A DNA stretch of 19,890 nucleotides from an uncultured Collinsella sp. (GCA_958421035.1 CATZKS010000024.1:1-19890); one strand, 5' to 3'; counted from the first letter of the stretch, positions 5,946 through 13,041 are shown. Numbers and translations are program-made. Notes: a model not told the origin generated them from the sequence alone.

Positions 5946-6669
5946 AGGCGATGGCTTGGCGCTGAAGCTCGATGAGCTCGGCGATACCCTTGTCGCCCAG
6001 GTCGAGCAGGGCGTTGAGGCGTTTGCGGTCAAAGGGCGCCTGCTCGCCGGTGCCCTGGAGCTCGATCATCTCGCCGGTGTCGGTGGCGACGAGGTTCATG
6101 TCGACCTCGGCGTGACTGTCCTCGGAATAATCGAGGTCAAGCAGCGTATTGCCGTCGACAACGCCCATGGAGATGGCAGCCACCTGGCCGATAAGCGGGA
6201 TGCGCTCGATCTTGCCCGCCTCGACCCACATGGCGAGGGCGTCGTGCAGCGCCACCCAGGCGCCGGTGATGCTCGCTGTACGCGTGCCGCCATCGGCCTG
6301 AATCACATCGCAGTCGACGGTGACGGTGTACTCGCCGAGCGCCTTCATGTTGACGACGGAACGCAGGCTGCGGCCAATGAGGCGCTCGATCTCCATGGAG
6401 CGACCCTTGCGGTTGGCGTGCTCGCGCTTGCAGCGCTTGCCGGTCGACGCCGGCAGCATGGCGTATTCCGCGGTCACCCAGCCGGCCTTAGCTCCCTTTC
6501 GCCAGCCCGGCACGCCCTCCTCGATAGTGGCGGCGCACAGCACGCGCGTGTCACCGAACTCGGCCAAACACGAGCCGTGGGCGTGCTTCATGACGCCACG
6601 GGTGAGCTTAACGGGGCGCAACTCGTTGGCGGCGCGACCGTTAGCGCGGTTGACCTGCATGTACTCCAT
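5944..6669 (-). CDS. rph: ribonuclease PH
   Basis: RNase PH is a phosphate-dependent exonuclease that trims tRNA 3' ends and works as a hexameric ring in the cytoplasm. The 241-residue product has the usual N-terminal stretch with SCLAEFGDTRVLCAATIE (33-50). GRSLRSVV (99-106) is present, as is the catalytic and phosphate-binding region DCDVIQADGGTRTASITG (119-136). A later EVDMNLVATDTG and IELQGTGEQAPF complete the fold. The ATG at 6669 is supported by AAGGA seven bases upstream; a second Met four codons in is possible but less well placed. It follows murI after 54 bases, so the two are probably co-transcribed. The stop codon lies inside a hairpin (5910-5945). Confidence 0.96.
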   Translation of the reverse strand: MEYMQVNRANGRAANELRPVKLTRGVMKHAHGSCLAEFGDTRVLCAATIEEGVPGWRKGAKAGWVTAEYAMLPASTGKRCKREHANRKGRSMEIERLIGRSLRSVVNMKALGEYTVTVDCDVIQADGGTRTASITGAWVALHDALAMWVEAGKIERIPLIGQVAAISMGVVDGNTLLDLDYSEDSHAEVDMNLVATDTGEMIELQGTGEQAPFDRKRLNALLDLGDKGIAELIELQRQAIA

Positions 6670-6723
6670 AGAAATATCCTTTCGGCAAAAGATGTGGCGA
6701 AGGCCTTGACGGCTGCCTTACAT

Positions 6724-7608
6724 CTATTTCAGCTCATCGATATCGATATGTTCGATGCTCTTGAGCGGCTGGCCAAAGATAAAGCTACCCGCCACCGCAA
6801 ACTCGGCAATGTTATCGGCCGTCGTGGCAAAACGATGCTGCGGCTCGGCGGCGTCGCCCGCCAGCTGCTCGCGGCGCGTGAGGATATCGGTCAGCTCGCG
6901 CGTGGTCTCCTCGGCGGAACTCACGACGCGCACCCCAGGCCCCAGCGCATGGCGGATAGGTCCCACCAACAGCGGGAAATGCGTACAGCCGAGCACCACG
7001 GTGTCGATACCGTGGTCGCGCAGCGGCTCAACCGTGGCACCCACCAGCGCACGCACGGCAGGCGTATCGAAGATGTCCTCGTTCTCAAGCCACTGTTCCT
7101 GCAGATGTGCACCCGAGGCGAGTTCGTGTTCGACAACCTCGACAAAGCTCGAGGCAGGACAGCCGTATACATCGACGCCGGCATCCAGATCCTGAATGGC
7201 GCGCGTGTAGGCGCCCGAGCGAATGGTGAGGTTGGTGGCGAGCACGCCCACGCGACGCGTACGCGTGCTGTTGATTGCTGCACGGGCACCCGGCGCGATC
7301 ACACCGATCACGGGAACGTCGAGCACCTGCTGGGCCAGACGCAAGGCCGCAGCGGTCGCCGTGTTGCAGGCGATGACCATAATCTTGACGTCGTGCTTCG
7401 AAAGCCAACGACCCGCCTGCAACGCAAACGAGCGAACCTCGTCCTCGGTGCGGGTGCCATAAGGGCAGCGCTTAGTGTCCCCGAAATAGTAGACGGACTC
7501 GTGCGGAAGTGCCGTTGCGATCGCGCGCGCGACCGTCAAGCCGCCCAGGCCCGAGTCGAACACGCCGATCGGACGCGTGTCCCCGGCCATATTATCGATA
7601 TCGGACAT
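6724..7608 (-). CDS. murI: glutamate racemase
   Basis: MurI makes D-glutamate for the peptidoglycan stem peptide. The 294-residue product shows GVFDSGLGGLTV (15-26) with the catalytic-site Asp-Ser, the first catalytic Cys81 in IACNTATAAA, and the second, Cys208, in LGCTHFPLL. GDTKRCPYG at 44-52 is also typical. I chose ATG 7608 (MSDIDN) with GGTGAGG just upstream. An in-frame TTG at 7644 would give a longer form, but it has no ribosome binding site and would add a non-conserved extension. It lies 51 bases after the HAD gene and 54 bases before rph, consistent with one operon. Together with MurE in this window it serves cell-wall synthesis. Confidence 0.95.
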   Translation of the reverse strand: MSDIDNMAGDTRPIGVFDSGLGGLTVARAIATALPHESVYYFGDTKRCPYGTRTEDEVRSFALQAGRWLSKHDVKIMVIACNTATAAALRLAQQVLDVPVIGVIAPGARAAINSTRTRRVGVLATNLTIRSGAYTRAIQDLDAGVDVYGCPASSFVEVVEHELASGAHLQEQWLENEDIFDTPAVRALVGATVEPLRDHGIDTVVLGCTHFPLLVGPIRHALGPGVRVVSSAEETTRELTDILTRREQLAGDAAEPQHRFATTADNIAEFAVAGSFIFGQPLKSIEHIDIDELK

Positions 7609-7659
7609 TACCTCACCAGATTCTCTCTCGAAAAATGCGACCAATCGTGATGCGTCGCG

Positions 7660-8571
7660 CTACGAACGGGCTGCGACCAGCAGCTCGGCCGTTGCCACCC
7701 AACCGTCGACAATCTTGCCGCGCGTAATATAGGCATTGTCGCAGGCGTCCAAGAACTCCGGGGCACCGGCGCTCGTCAGACCGTTCTCGACCAGGCAGAA
7801 CATGCCAACATGGTCGGCCATGTAGAAGTCGGACTCGGAGTCGCCGAGCGCAAGCGTCTCCTCGCGCTCGATCCCCAGGTGCTCGCAGAAGCGCGCAATG
7901 GCAACGCCTTTGTTAAGACCCGCCGGATTGATGTTGAAGGCGCGACCGTCCTCGACGCGATTAAGCTCGAGCGTCGTCGGCTTGGACAGGTGCGTCAGAT
8001 GGCCGTTGCAAGCCCAGACCAGACCGCAGCCGGCCTCGTCCAGAATGGCCTGGACCTCATTGTCGGGCACATCGCCGCGCATGCCGACGGTGACCTCGCG
8101 GTACTTGTAGCCGGTCGACATGTCGTTGTGATACTCGATCTTGTGCGGCCAGCGGGCAAGGATCTTCTCGCACACGCCGGTCTGCTCGATCACCTGGTGC
8201 GGAGTAAGGCCGCAGGCGGGGTCGTAAGGCATGTCGCCAGTCAGATACTCCCAATCGTTGGCTTTGAGATCGTACATGACCAGGCCGCCCATCTCGCCGA
8301 TGTAGGAGTTGAGGCCGAGCACGCGCGCGTCCTCGTGGATCATGGTACGGTTGCGGCCCGAGGTGGGAACCACCTGAATACCAGCGCGAGCGAGCGCCAC
8401 GACGGCCTCGACGAGTTTGGTCGAAGGGTTGCCGTCGTTGTCGCGCAGCACGCACGAGCCGGGTGCGAGCATCGTGGCATCCAGGTCGGTAAAGACGTAC
8501 TTGACCTTGGCCAAGCGCTCGCGCATCTCGCCCGAAAGCTCGGCAACGGTCGGCAGGGTGTTGTGGGACAT
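7660..8571 (-). CDS. HAD-superfamily hydrolase, Cof/IIB-like phosphatase
   Basis: The 303-residue product has the four HAD motifs. Motif I is VFTDLDATML near residue 27, with the nucleophile and acid-base Asp and an Ala in the position usually Gly. Motif II is the Ser in PTSGRNR. Motif III is the Lys in GLNKGVAI, and motif IV is LGDSESDF. A large C2-type cap lies between motifs II and III, as in the Cof subfamily that acts on phosphosugars and related compounds. The substrate cannot be read from sequence. The start at 8571 (MSHNTLP) has GGAG five bases upstream; the in-frame ATG at 8613 lacks one. murE lies upstream across a 107-base gap and murI downstream. Confidence 0.85.
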   Translation of the reverse strand: MSHNTLPTVAELSGEMRERLAKVKYVFTDLDATMLAPGSCVLRDNDGNPSTKLVEAVVALARAGIQVVPTSGRNRTMIHEDARVLGLNSYIGEMGGLVMYDLKANDWEYLTGDMPYDPACGLTPHQVIEQTGVCEKILARWPHKIEYHNDMSTGYKYREVTVGMRGDVPDNEVQAILDEAGCGLVWACNGHLTHLSKPTTLELNRVEDGRAFNINPAGLNKGVAIARFCEHLGIEREETLALGDSESDFYMADHVGMFCLVENGLTSAGAPEFLDACDNAYITRGKIVDGWVATAELLVAARS

Positions 8572-8637
8572 GGTTACTCCGTTTACGTAGAAGGGTTTGG
8601 ACTTGGACGGCATGTTTTGATTGAGGGAACACGCTTA

Positions 8638-8668
8638 TGGCGACAGCGCACTCAGGGCGCCGCCGCCA
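8638..8668 (-). other. hairpin between murE and the HAD gene
   Basis: TGGCGACAGCGC (8638-8649) and GCGCCGCCGCCA (8657-8668) form a 12-bp stem in the minus-strand RNA, with two G-U pairs and a 7-base loop. It begins about 10 bases beyond the murE stop. No T-tract follows (TAAGCGTG). It may be a weak or factor-dependent terminator, or an mRNA stabiliser. Confidence 0.4.
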
Positions 8669-8678
8669 TCATGGTTCA

Positions 8679-10241
8679 TTAGTCAAACTGGGTAACATCG
8701 ATCAGGCGATTGGCCAACGAAAGGTCGCTCTCGATGGGCACGAACTCGTCACCCACGTGCATGAGCTCCTCGTCGCCCTTTGCCAGCAGCAAGACAATGG
8801 TGGGAGCATCGGGGTTGACGTACTCCTCGCGCGCCGCCTTGAACGCCGCATGCACGGCAGCTTCGCGATCGAGGATGATCTTGTTCGGCGTATCGTCGGG
8901 AACATGTTCGGCAAGCTCGCGACAGACCTTCATCGGGTCCTCGTGAGCCGGGTCCTCATTGGCAAAGATCATCAGGTCGGAATACGGTGCGGCCTCGCGC
9001 GGAAGCTGCTCGCGGCGCTCCTGCGCCTTGCCGCCGGCAGCGCCAAACACCGCGATGACCGGGCTGGCGGGAAACGCGCGCTTGACCGACGAGAAAAGCG
9101 AACGGAACGAAAGCTGGTTGTGCGCATAGTCGACGACGCAGATCACGCGGCCGTCCTTCGACTCCACGACCTCCATACGGCCCGGCACACGCAGCTTGGA
9201 GAGGCCCTTCTTGATGGCATCGATACCGATGCCAATCTCGCGCGCGGCGGCGATAGCGACCAGCGCGTTTTCCACGTTAAAGTCGCCCGCGATGCCCAGC
9301 AGGACCTTCTCCCCCGTCTCGGACTCGTCGGCACACAGGCCATGCAAGTTGAACTCGATGCTAAAGCCGACCATGCGTACGTCGCTCGCCCACAGGCTCG
9401 CCTCGGGATGCTCGACGCCAACGGTCACCAAGCGCTCGGCCGTCGACGCTGCCTCCAGCACACGGTCGACCTCTTCGGTGCCCAGATTCACCACGGCAGT
9501 CTTTGCCTGGTCAAAGATCCTGAGTTTGCTCTCAAAATAATCCTCAAACGTGGGGTGTTCGATCGGCGAGATGTGGTCGCGGCCGATGTTGAGGAAGCAC
9601 GCCACGTCAAACGGCAGATTCTCGACGCGTTGGTACTTGAGCGCCTGGCTCGAGACCTCCATGACCATGGACTGGCGACCGGACGTGCGGCAGTTGGCGA
9701 TATGGCGCCAAACCTCGGGGGCCTCGGGCGTGGTGTTGGTGCTCTCGTAGCACTCGATACCATCGTCGGTACTCACCGAGCCGATCATGCCGCAGGACTC
9801 GCCCGCCGCCTTGATGATGGACTGGAGCATAAAAGCGGCCGTGGTCTTTCCCTTGGTGCCGGTGATGCCCACGATCTTGACGTCGTGGTCGGGACGGTCG
9901 TAGACCTCCGGCGGCAGCAGGGCCATGGCCGTGCGAACACTATCAACAACCAGCATCGCAGCACCGCTCTCCTGCGCCAGCGGCTCCAGAGACTCGACCA
10001 GCGACTCCTCGCACACAAATGCGACGGCGCCCGCATCGAGCGCCATGCTCAAAAACGCGGGCTTAAAGGCAGCACCTTTACAGAAGAACACGTCACCTGC
10101 CGAGACCGCGCGCGAATCAAACGAGCAACCGGTCACGGCACGCTCGTCAACCTGCTCTGATGCGCGCAGCTCGCCGCACACATCGAGAAGCTTGGCAAGC
10201 GTATCGACCGTGGTCACGGTCGCGGAATCCGAATGGTGCAT
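8679..10241 (-). CDS. murE: UDP-N-acetylmuramyl-tripeptide synthetase (MurE family)
   Basis: MurE adds the third amino acid to UDP-MurNAc-L-Ala-D-Glu, using ATP, in the cytoplasm. The 520-residue product has the N-terminal UDP-binding domain (SFDSRAVSAGDVFFC, 40-54). The central ATP loop is GITGTKGKTT (125-134), followed by NTTPEAPE (169-176). YFESKLRIF (235-243) holds the Lys that is carbamylated in the family. The C-terminal ligase domain reads DYAHN (371-375) and VFGAAGGKAQERR (398-410). At 429-432 it has EDPA in place of the DNPR motif that recognises meso-diaminopimelate, so a different diamino acid (Lys or Orn) is likely. The ATG has AAAGG six bases upstream. It is separated from asnB by a strong terminator. 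Confidence 0.93.
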   Translation of the reverse strand: MHHSDSATVTTVDTLAKLLDVCGELRASEQVDERAVTGCSFDSRAVSAGDVFFCKGAAFKPAFLSMALDAGAVAFVCEESLVESLEPLAQESGAAMLVVDSVRTAMALLPPEVYDRPDHDVKIVGITGTKGKTTAAFMLQSIIKAAGESCGMIGSVSTDDGIECYESTNTTPEAPEVWRHIANCRTSGRQSMVMEVSSQALKYQRVENLPFDVACFLNIGRDHISPIEHPTFEDYFESKLRIFDQAKTAVVNLGTEEVDRVLEAASTAERLVTVGVEHPEASLWASDVRMVGFSIEFNLHGLCADESETGEKVLLGIAGDFNVENALVAIAAAREIGIGIDAIKKGLSKLRVPGRMEVVESKDGRVICVVDYAHNQLSFRSLFSSVKRAFPASPVIAVFGAAGGKAQERREQLPREAAPYSDLMIFANEDPAHEDPMKVCRELAEHVPDDTPNKIILDREAAVHAAFKAAREEYVNPDAPTIVLLLAKGDEELMHVGDEFVPIESDLSLANRLIDVTQFD

Positions 10242-10303
10242 CTTTCACCTTTCTCAGCCATTTGGCAGGGACGGTTTTCATAGTAACTGAAACGTGCTCG
10301 CGC

Positions 10304-10328
10304 AAAAACGGCTCCCGGAGGAGCCGTT
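10304..10328 (-). terminator. intrinsic terminator after asnB
   Basis: AACGGCTCC (10307-10315) pairs perfectly with GGAGCCGTT (10320-10328) around a four-base loop. The minus-strand RNA continues with a run of T (positions 10308-10304), partly within the stem base. It lies 26 bases beyond the asnB stop and separates asnB from murE. The remaining gap to murE holds a TACTAT (10285-10280) that could be a -10 box, but no matching -35 was found. Confidence 0.9.
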
Positions 10329-10353
10329 ACGCGCAGGCATTCGTAAGCCGAGA

Positions 10354-12234
10354 CTAGGCAGCCTGAACAGCGGGCTGGTCCTCGTCGATAAAGAAGCGCT
10401 TGTACCACACTAGGAACACGAGCGGCGTATAGATCTTGCGCTGGAAATCGCCCTTGCCCGCAAAGTGCAGATCGAGCAGGTGCATGAGCTCGTCGGTATT
10501 GAAGAACTCGCTTGCCCACGGCGCGGTGAAGTACTCCTTGACATAGTCGTACCACTTTTGCTCGCGCAGCCAGTAGACAATCGGCACCGGGAAGCCCACC
10601 TTGGGACGGGTGGCCCACTCATCGGGCAGCGACTTGTTGGCAGCGTGGCGGAGTACCTGTTTGTTGCCGTTCTCGTTGATGCGATAGCGGTCGGGAATGT
10701 GCTCGGCGAACTCCATGACTTTGCGGTCCAGGAAGGGCACGCGCAGCTCCAGCGAGTGCGCCATGCACATCTTGTCGGCCTTGAGCAGAATGTCGCCCGG
10801 GAGCCACATGTTCATGTCCAGGTACTGCTTCTTGACCAGCTCGGGCTGACCCTTCACGCGCGCATAGATGGGAGCGGCAAGCTCGAAGGCGCCATCGCCG
10901 GTGTTGTACTCGGGCTTGAGCACACCGTCGACCTCGCGCTCCGGCCATACCAGAGCCTGTCCCAGGAACGACTTCTCGGGGATCTCGGCACCCTTGACCA
11001 GGAAGTTATGGCCCTTGAAGTACGGCATATGCAGCGCCAGGTTACCGAGCGCGCGACGGATGGGCAGCGGCACCATCTTTTTGTACTTGCGCACCGGGAC
11101 CGTGTCCTCGTAGTAGGCGTAGCCGCCAAAGAGCTCGTCGGCGCCTTCGCCCGAAAGCACGACGGTAACGTCCTTGCGGGCCATCTCGGCCAAGAACCAC
11201 AGCGGCACGGAAGACAGGTTGGACTGCGGCTCGTCCATGTGATACTGGATGTCCTCGAGCGCACCGAAGAACTCGTCGGCGGTAATCATCTTGCGAACGT
11301 TTTCGACGCCGAGCTTATCAGAAAGCTCCTTGGCGTAGTTGGTCTCGTTAAAGTTCTTGTAGTCAAAGCCCACCGAGAAGGTCTTGTCGGGCATGAGGCA
11401 AGCGGCGATGTAGCTGGAGTCGACGCCACCGGAGAGGAACGACGCGACCTTGACGTCGGCGATGCGATGGGCCTCGACGCTCTCGTGCACGACCTCGTCC
11501 AGCTCATCGACGTACTCCTCGAACGGCTTCTCGACGGCAGAGTAATCGCAATCCCAGTAGCGCTCGATGTTCATCTTGCCGGTCGGGATATCGACGGTAA
11601 AGTAGTGCGCCGGCGGCAGCTTGTAGACACCCTCGAAGAAGGTCTCCTCGGTTGCCGAATACTGCAGCGTCATGTACGGACGCAGGGCCTTTTTGTTGAC
11701 CGCCTTGTGGAAGTGCGGGTAATCCAGGAAGCTCTTGATCTCGGAACCAAAGAGCACGCCCGGAGCGCCGTCGCCCGCATCGGCCATGGGATAGTAGTAA
11801 AGCGGCTTGATGCCAAAGATGTCGCGGGCGCCAAAAAGCTTGTTCTTCTTTTTGTCCCAGATGACGAAGGCGTACATACCGCGCAGGCGATCGAGAACGG
11901 CCTCGCCCCACTCCTCGTAGCCGTGCAGGAGGCTCTCGGTGTCGGCGCCGCAGTGGAACTTGTAGCCCTTGGCCTCGAGCTCGGAACGGAGTTCTTGGAA
12001 GTTGTAGATCTCGCCGTTGAAGACAATGACGACGCTACCGTCCTCGTTGGCCATGGGTTGGGCGCCAGCCTCGGTCAGGTCGAGGATCGACAGGCGGCGG
12101 AAGCCGAGGGCAACGCGGCCGTCGATAAACTGACCGCCCATGTCGGGACCGCGATGGACGATGCGGTCCATCATCTTGGTGAGCACCTCGGATTGGTTAT
12201 CCGTCCCACCGACAAAACCGACAAAACCGCACAT
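10354..12234 (-). CDS. asnB: asparagine synthase, glutamine-hydrolysing
   Basis: AsnB makes asparagine from aspartate, ATP and glutamine nitrogen. The 626-residue product has the N-terminal class II glutaminase domain: nucleophile Cys2 in MCGFVGFVGG, Arg47 in FRRLSI, NGEIYN at 73-78, and the Gly-Ala-Asp of CGADTE near 95-100. The C-terminal synthetase domain starts around 245 and carries the ATP-pyrophosphatase loop SGGVDSS (268-274) and SGEGADELFGGY. Intact catalytic Cys and loop indicate an active glutamine-dependent enzyme. The ATG has AGGGGA six bases upstream. It is monocistronic by appearance: a strong terminator follows and a 187-base spacer precedes it. Some AsnB-like proteins act on other carboxylates, but the plain domain layout favours asparagine synthesis. 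Confidence 0.95.
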   Translation of the reverse strand: MCGFVGFVGGTDNQSEVLTKMMDRIVHRGPDMGGQFIDGRVALGFRRLSILDLTEAGAQPMANEDGSVVIVFNGEIYNFQELRSELEAKGYKFHCGADTESLLHGYEEWGEAVLDRLRGMYAFVIWDKKKNKLFGARDIFGIKPLYYYPMADAGDGAPGVLFGSEIKSFLDYPHFHKAVNKKALRPYMTLQYSATEETFFEGVYKLPPAHYFTVDIPTGKMNIERYWDCDYSAVEKPFEEYVDELDEVVHESVEAHRIADVKVASFLSGGVDSSYIAACLMPDKTFSVGFDYKNFNETNYAKELSDKLGVENVRKMITADEFFGALEDIQYHMDEPQSNLSSVPLWFLAEMARKDVTVVLSGEGADELFGGYAYYEDTVPVRKYKKMVPLPIRRALGNLALHMPYFKGHNFLVKGAEIPEKSFLGQALVWPEREVDGVLKPEYNTGDGAFELAAPIYARVKGQPELVKKQYLDMNMWLPGDILLKADKMCMAHSLELRVPFLDRKVMEFAEHIPDRYRINENGNKQVLRHAANKSLPDEWATRPKVGFPVPIVYWLREQKWYDYVKEYFTAPWASEFFNTDELMHLLDLHFAGKGDFQRKIYTPLVFLVWYKRFFIDEDQPAVQAA

Positions 12235-12285
12235 ATACTATCCCCTCTGCTGTTGCTGGGCATCAAATCGAATCAGTAGCTTTTG

Positions 12286-12291
12286 AGTATA
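12286..12291 (-). promoter_or_regulatory. possible -10 element for asnB
   Basis: TATACT on the minus strand lies about 50 bases before the asnB start. No good -35 is found at 16-18 bases. The rest of the divergent spacer 12235-12402 holds nothing else I can name. Confidence 0.3.
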
Positions 12292-12402
12292 CCCGAGGGC
12301 GTAAAGAGGGGCGGAATGTTCAGGCAATCTCAACTGAATCAGCTCCGCTGTGACACGTGCCAGTTACCTTTAATGGATATGAGGTGAATGGGGCGATTGT
12401 TT

Positions 12403-12411
12403 TGCTATACT
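12403..12411 (+). promoter_or_regulatory. extended -10 promoter for tRNA-Val
   Basis: TGCTATACT is an extended -10 element ending 10 bases before the tRNA 5' end. The -35 region (around 12383-12388, GGTGAA) is poor, which is typical when an extended -10 is used. Confidence 0.55.
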
Positions 12412-12421
12412 CTCTCCGCAC

Positions 12422-12497
12422 GGGCGATTGGCGCAACGGTTAGCGCAGATGCTTTACACGCACAAGGCTGGGGGTTCGAATCCCTCATCGCCCACCA
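12422..12497 (+). tRNA. tRNA-Val (anticodon TAC), CCA encoded
   Basis: The 76-base sequence has acceptor GGGCGAT/ATCGCCC, D arm GCGC/GCGC and anticodon loop TTTACAC. The anticodon is therefore TAC, for valine. The variable loop is AGGCT, and the T arm is GGGGG/CCCTC with loop TTCGAAT, then A and a genomic CCA. The anticodon stem is irregular: GATGC opposite GCACA gives three canonical pairs next to the loop and two mismatches (G-A, A-C) at the outer end. It is the only plus-strand gene here and is followed by a strong terminator. Confidence 0.88.
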
Positions 12498-12506
12498 TTG
12501 AATTGG

Positions 12507-12537
12507 AAACGGTCCTCGAAAGGGGACCGTTTTTGTT
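12507..12537 (+). terminator. intrinsic terminator after tRNA-Val
   Basis: AAACGGTCCTC (12507-12517) and GGGGACCGTTT (12522-12532) form an 11-bp stem closed by a GAAA tetraloop. A T-rich tail follows, TTGTTTGG. It lies 9 bases beyond the tRNA CCA. Confidence 0.92.
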
Positions 12538-12564
12538 TGGGCCCAGCACATGGGATTCGAACCC
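12538..12564 (-). repeat. inverted T-arm-like copy, first
   Basis: TGGGCCCA (12538-12545) followed by GGGATTCGAACCC (12552-12564). Read on the minus strand, this is the GGGTTCGAATCCC T-arm signature of the neighbouring tRNA-Val, then a short tail and GGGCCC. No tRNA body is attached. A second copy lies at 12724-12751. Confidence 0.6.
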
Positions 12565-12665
12565 GACAGGGTGCGGAGCTGAGGAAACGCGAAGCGTTTT
12601 CCAGCGCAGCACGCGAGGAGCGGAGCGACGAAGCGGGACGCGGGCGGCGCCAGCCGCACGCGGAC
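12565..12665. other. GC-rich spacer with short palindromes
   Basis: About 100 bases of very GC-rich sequence between two tRNA-end modules. It includes the hairpin GGAAACGC-GAA-GCGTTTTCC (12582-12602) and a run with short recurring GCG/CGG/GAG words (about 12611-12665). No convincing coding potential is seen: open frames here run antisense to, or through, the tRNA sequence. Confidence 0.5.
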
Positions 12666-12691
12666 ATCCCTCATCGCCCACCACTGAATTG
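12666..12691 (+). repeat. duplicate of the tRNA-Val 3' end
   Basis: This 26-base segment repeats 12480-12505 with one difference (C at 12684 for T at 12498). It covers the end of the T loop, the 3' acceptor strand, CCA and the eight bases beyond. The rest of the tRNA is absent. It is followed by its own terminator, as the real tRNA is. Confidence 0.85.
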
Positions 12692-12693
12692 TT

Positions 12694-12724
12694 AGGCTCC
12701 CAGCAATGGGAGCCTTTCTTTTTT
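12694..12724 (+). terminator. second intrinsic terminator, after the tRNA-end duplicate
   Basis: AGGCTCCCA (12694-12702) pairs perfectly with TGGGAGCCT (12707-12715) around a GCAA loop, followed by TTCTTTTTT. Its stem sequence differs completely from the terminator at 12507-12537, although the flanking sequences on both sides are repeated. Confidence 0.88.
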
Positions 12725-12751
12725 GGGCCCATCGCAGAGGGATTCGAACCC
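12724..12751 (-). repeat. inverted T-arm-like copy, second
   Basis: TGGGCCCA (12724-12731), then GGGATTCGAACCC (12739-12751), repeats the arrangement at 12538-12564 with a different short linker. Read on the minus strand the linker side (CCCTCTGCGATGGG) also resembles the acceptor end of tRNA-Val. Confidence 0.6.
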
Positions 12752-12776
12752 GCCAGCACATCTATCGCAAAGGCCG

Positions 12777-12993
12777 TGGTCAAAAAATGGCAAAAATGAG
12801 TACTGCTACTTTGTTTGCAACATATAAAAAGATAGTATTTGCTTAAGTTACGCAACATATGTCCATTATAAGTACTAACAGTTGGATCAAAATCGTGCTT
12901 TCATCGCCATTTCGACTTGCTATCTGGCCTTATTAGTCCAAAATTGCTGCTACCAAATCGGTAACAGTACTCATATTTGATGTTTTTTGACCA
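12777..12993. mobile_element. MITE-like or REP-pair element with 33-bp terminal inverted repeats
   Basis: The left end (12777-12809) and the reverse complement of the right end (12993-12961) match at 28 of 33 positions. Both ends begin TGGTCAAAAAA, then three variable bases, CAAA, A or T, ATGAGTACTG, one pyrimidine and TAC. Weaker similarity continues inward for about 13 more bases after a 3-base gap. The interior is AT-rich, unlike the flanks, and encodes no protein I can support. GCAACATAT occurs twice inside (near 12817 and 12852). No target-site duplication is evident. It could be a non-autonomous transposon remnant or an inverted pair of a dispersed palindromic repeat. Confidence 0.6.
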
Positions 12994-12997
12994 GCAG

Positions 12998-13041
12998 GTC
13001 TCCCTGCCTTAGCAAATCTAAGGCAAAACGGGCTCCAGACC
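12998..13041. other. nested hairpin downstream of argD
   Basis: TGCCTTAG (13005-13012) pairs perfectly with CTAAGGCA (13018-13025) around CAAAT. An outer GGTCT/AGACC (12998-13002 with 13037-13041) can close it. No T-tract follows on the minus strand, so it is not a standard terminator for argD. I see nothing else nameable up to 13109. Confidence 0.4.

Noticed and set aside
7609..7644. Longer murI from a TTG at 7644
   Set aside because: There is no Shine-Dalgarno sequence before it and the added residues are not conserved. ATG 7608 has GGTGAGG upstream.
12235..12421. T-box or riboswitch leader before asnB (also considered before lysS and argC)
   Set aside because: No T-box sequence, specifier loop or known aptamer pattern could be recognised, and the leaders are short or lack an antiterminator arrangement.
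12480..12691. An integrated phage or island bounded by attL/attR at the tRNA-Val 3' end
   Set aside because: The two copies are only 186 bases apart, with no integrase or cargo between them. At most this is an empty or remnant site.
12538..12751. Additional tRNA genes on the minus strand suggested by GGGTTCGAATCCC
   Set aside because: Only the T-arm signature is present, the T stems contain mismatches, and no D arm, anticodon arm or 5' acceptor strand can be built.
12405..12858. Minus- and plus-strand open frames through the tRNA-Val region, including one containing VGDEGFEPPALC
   Set aside because: GDEGFEPP-type peptides are the well-known antisense translation of tRNA 3' ends. The frames are explained by the tRNA and its duplicated ends.
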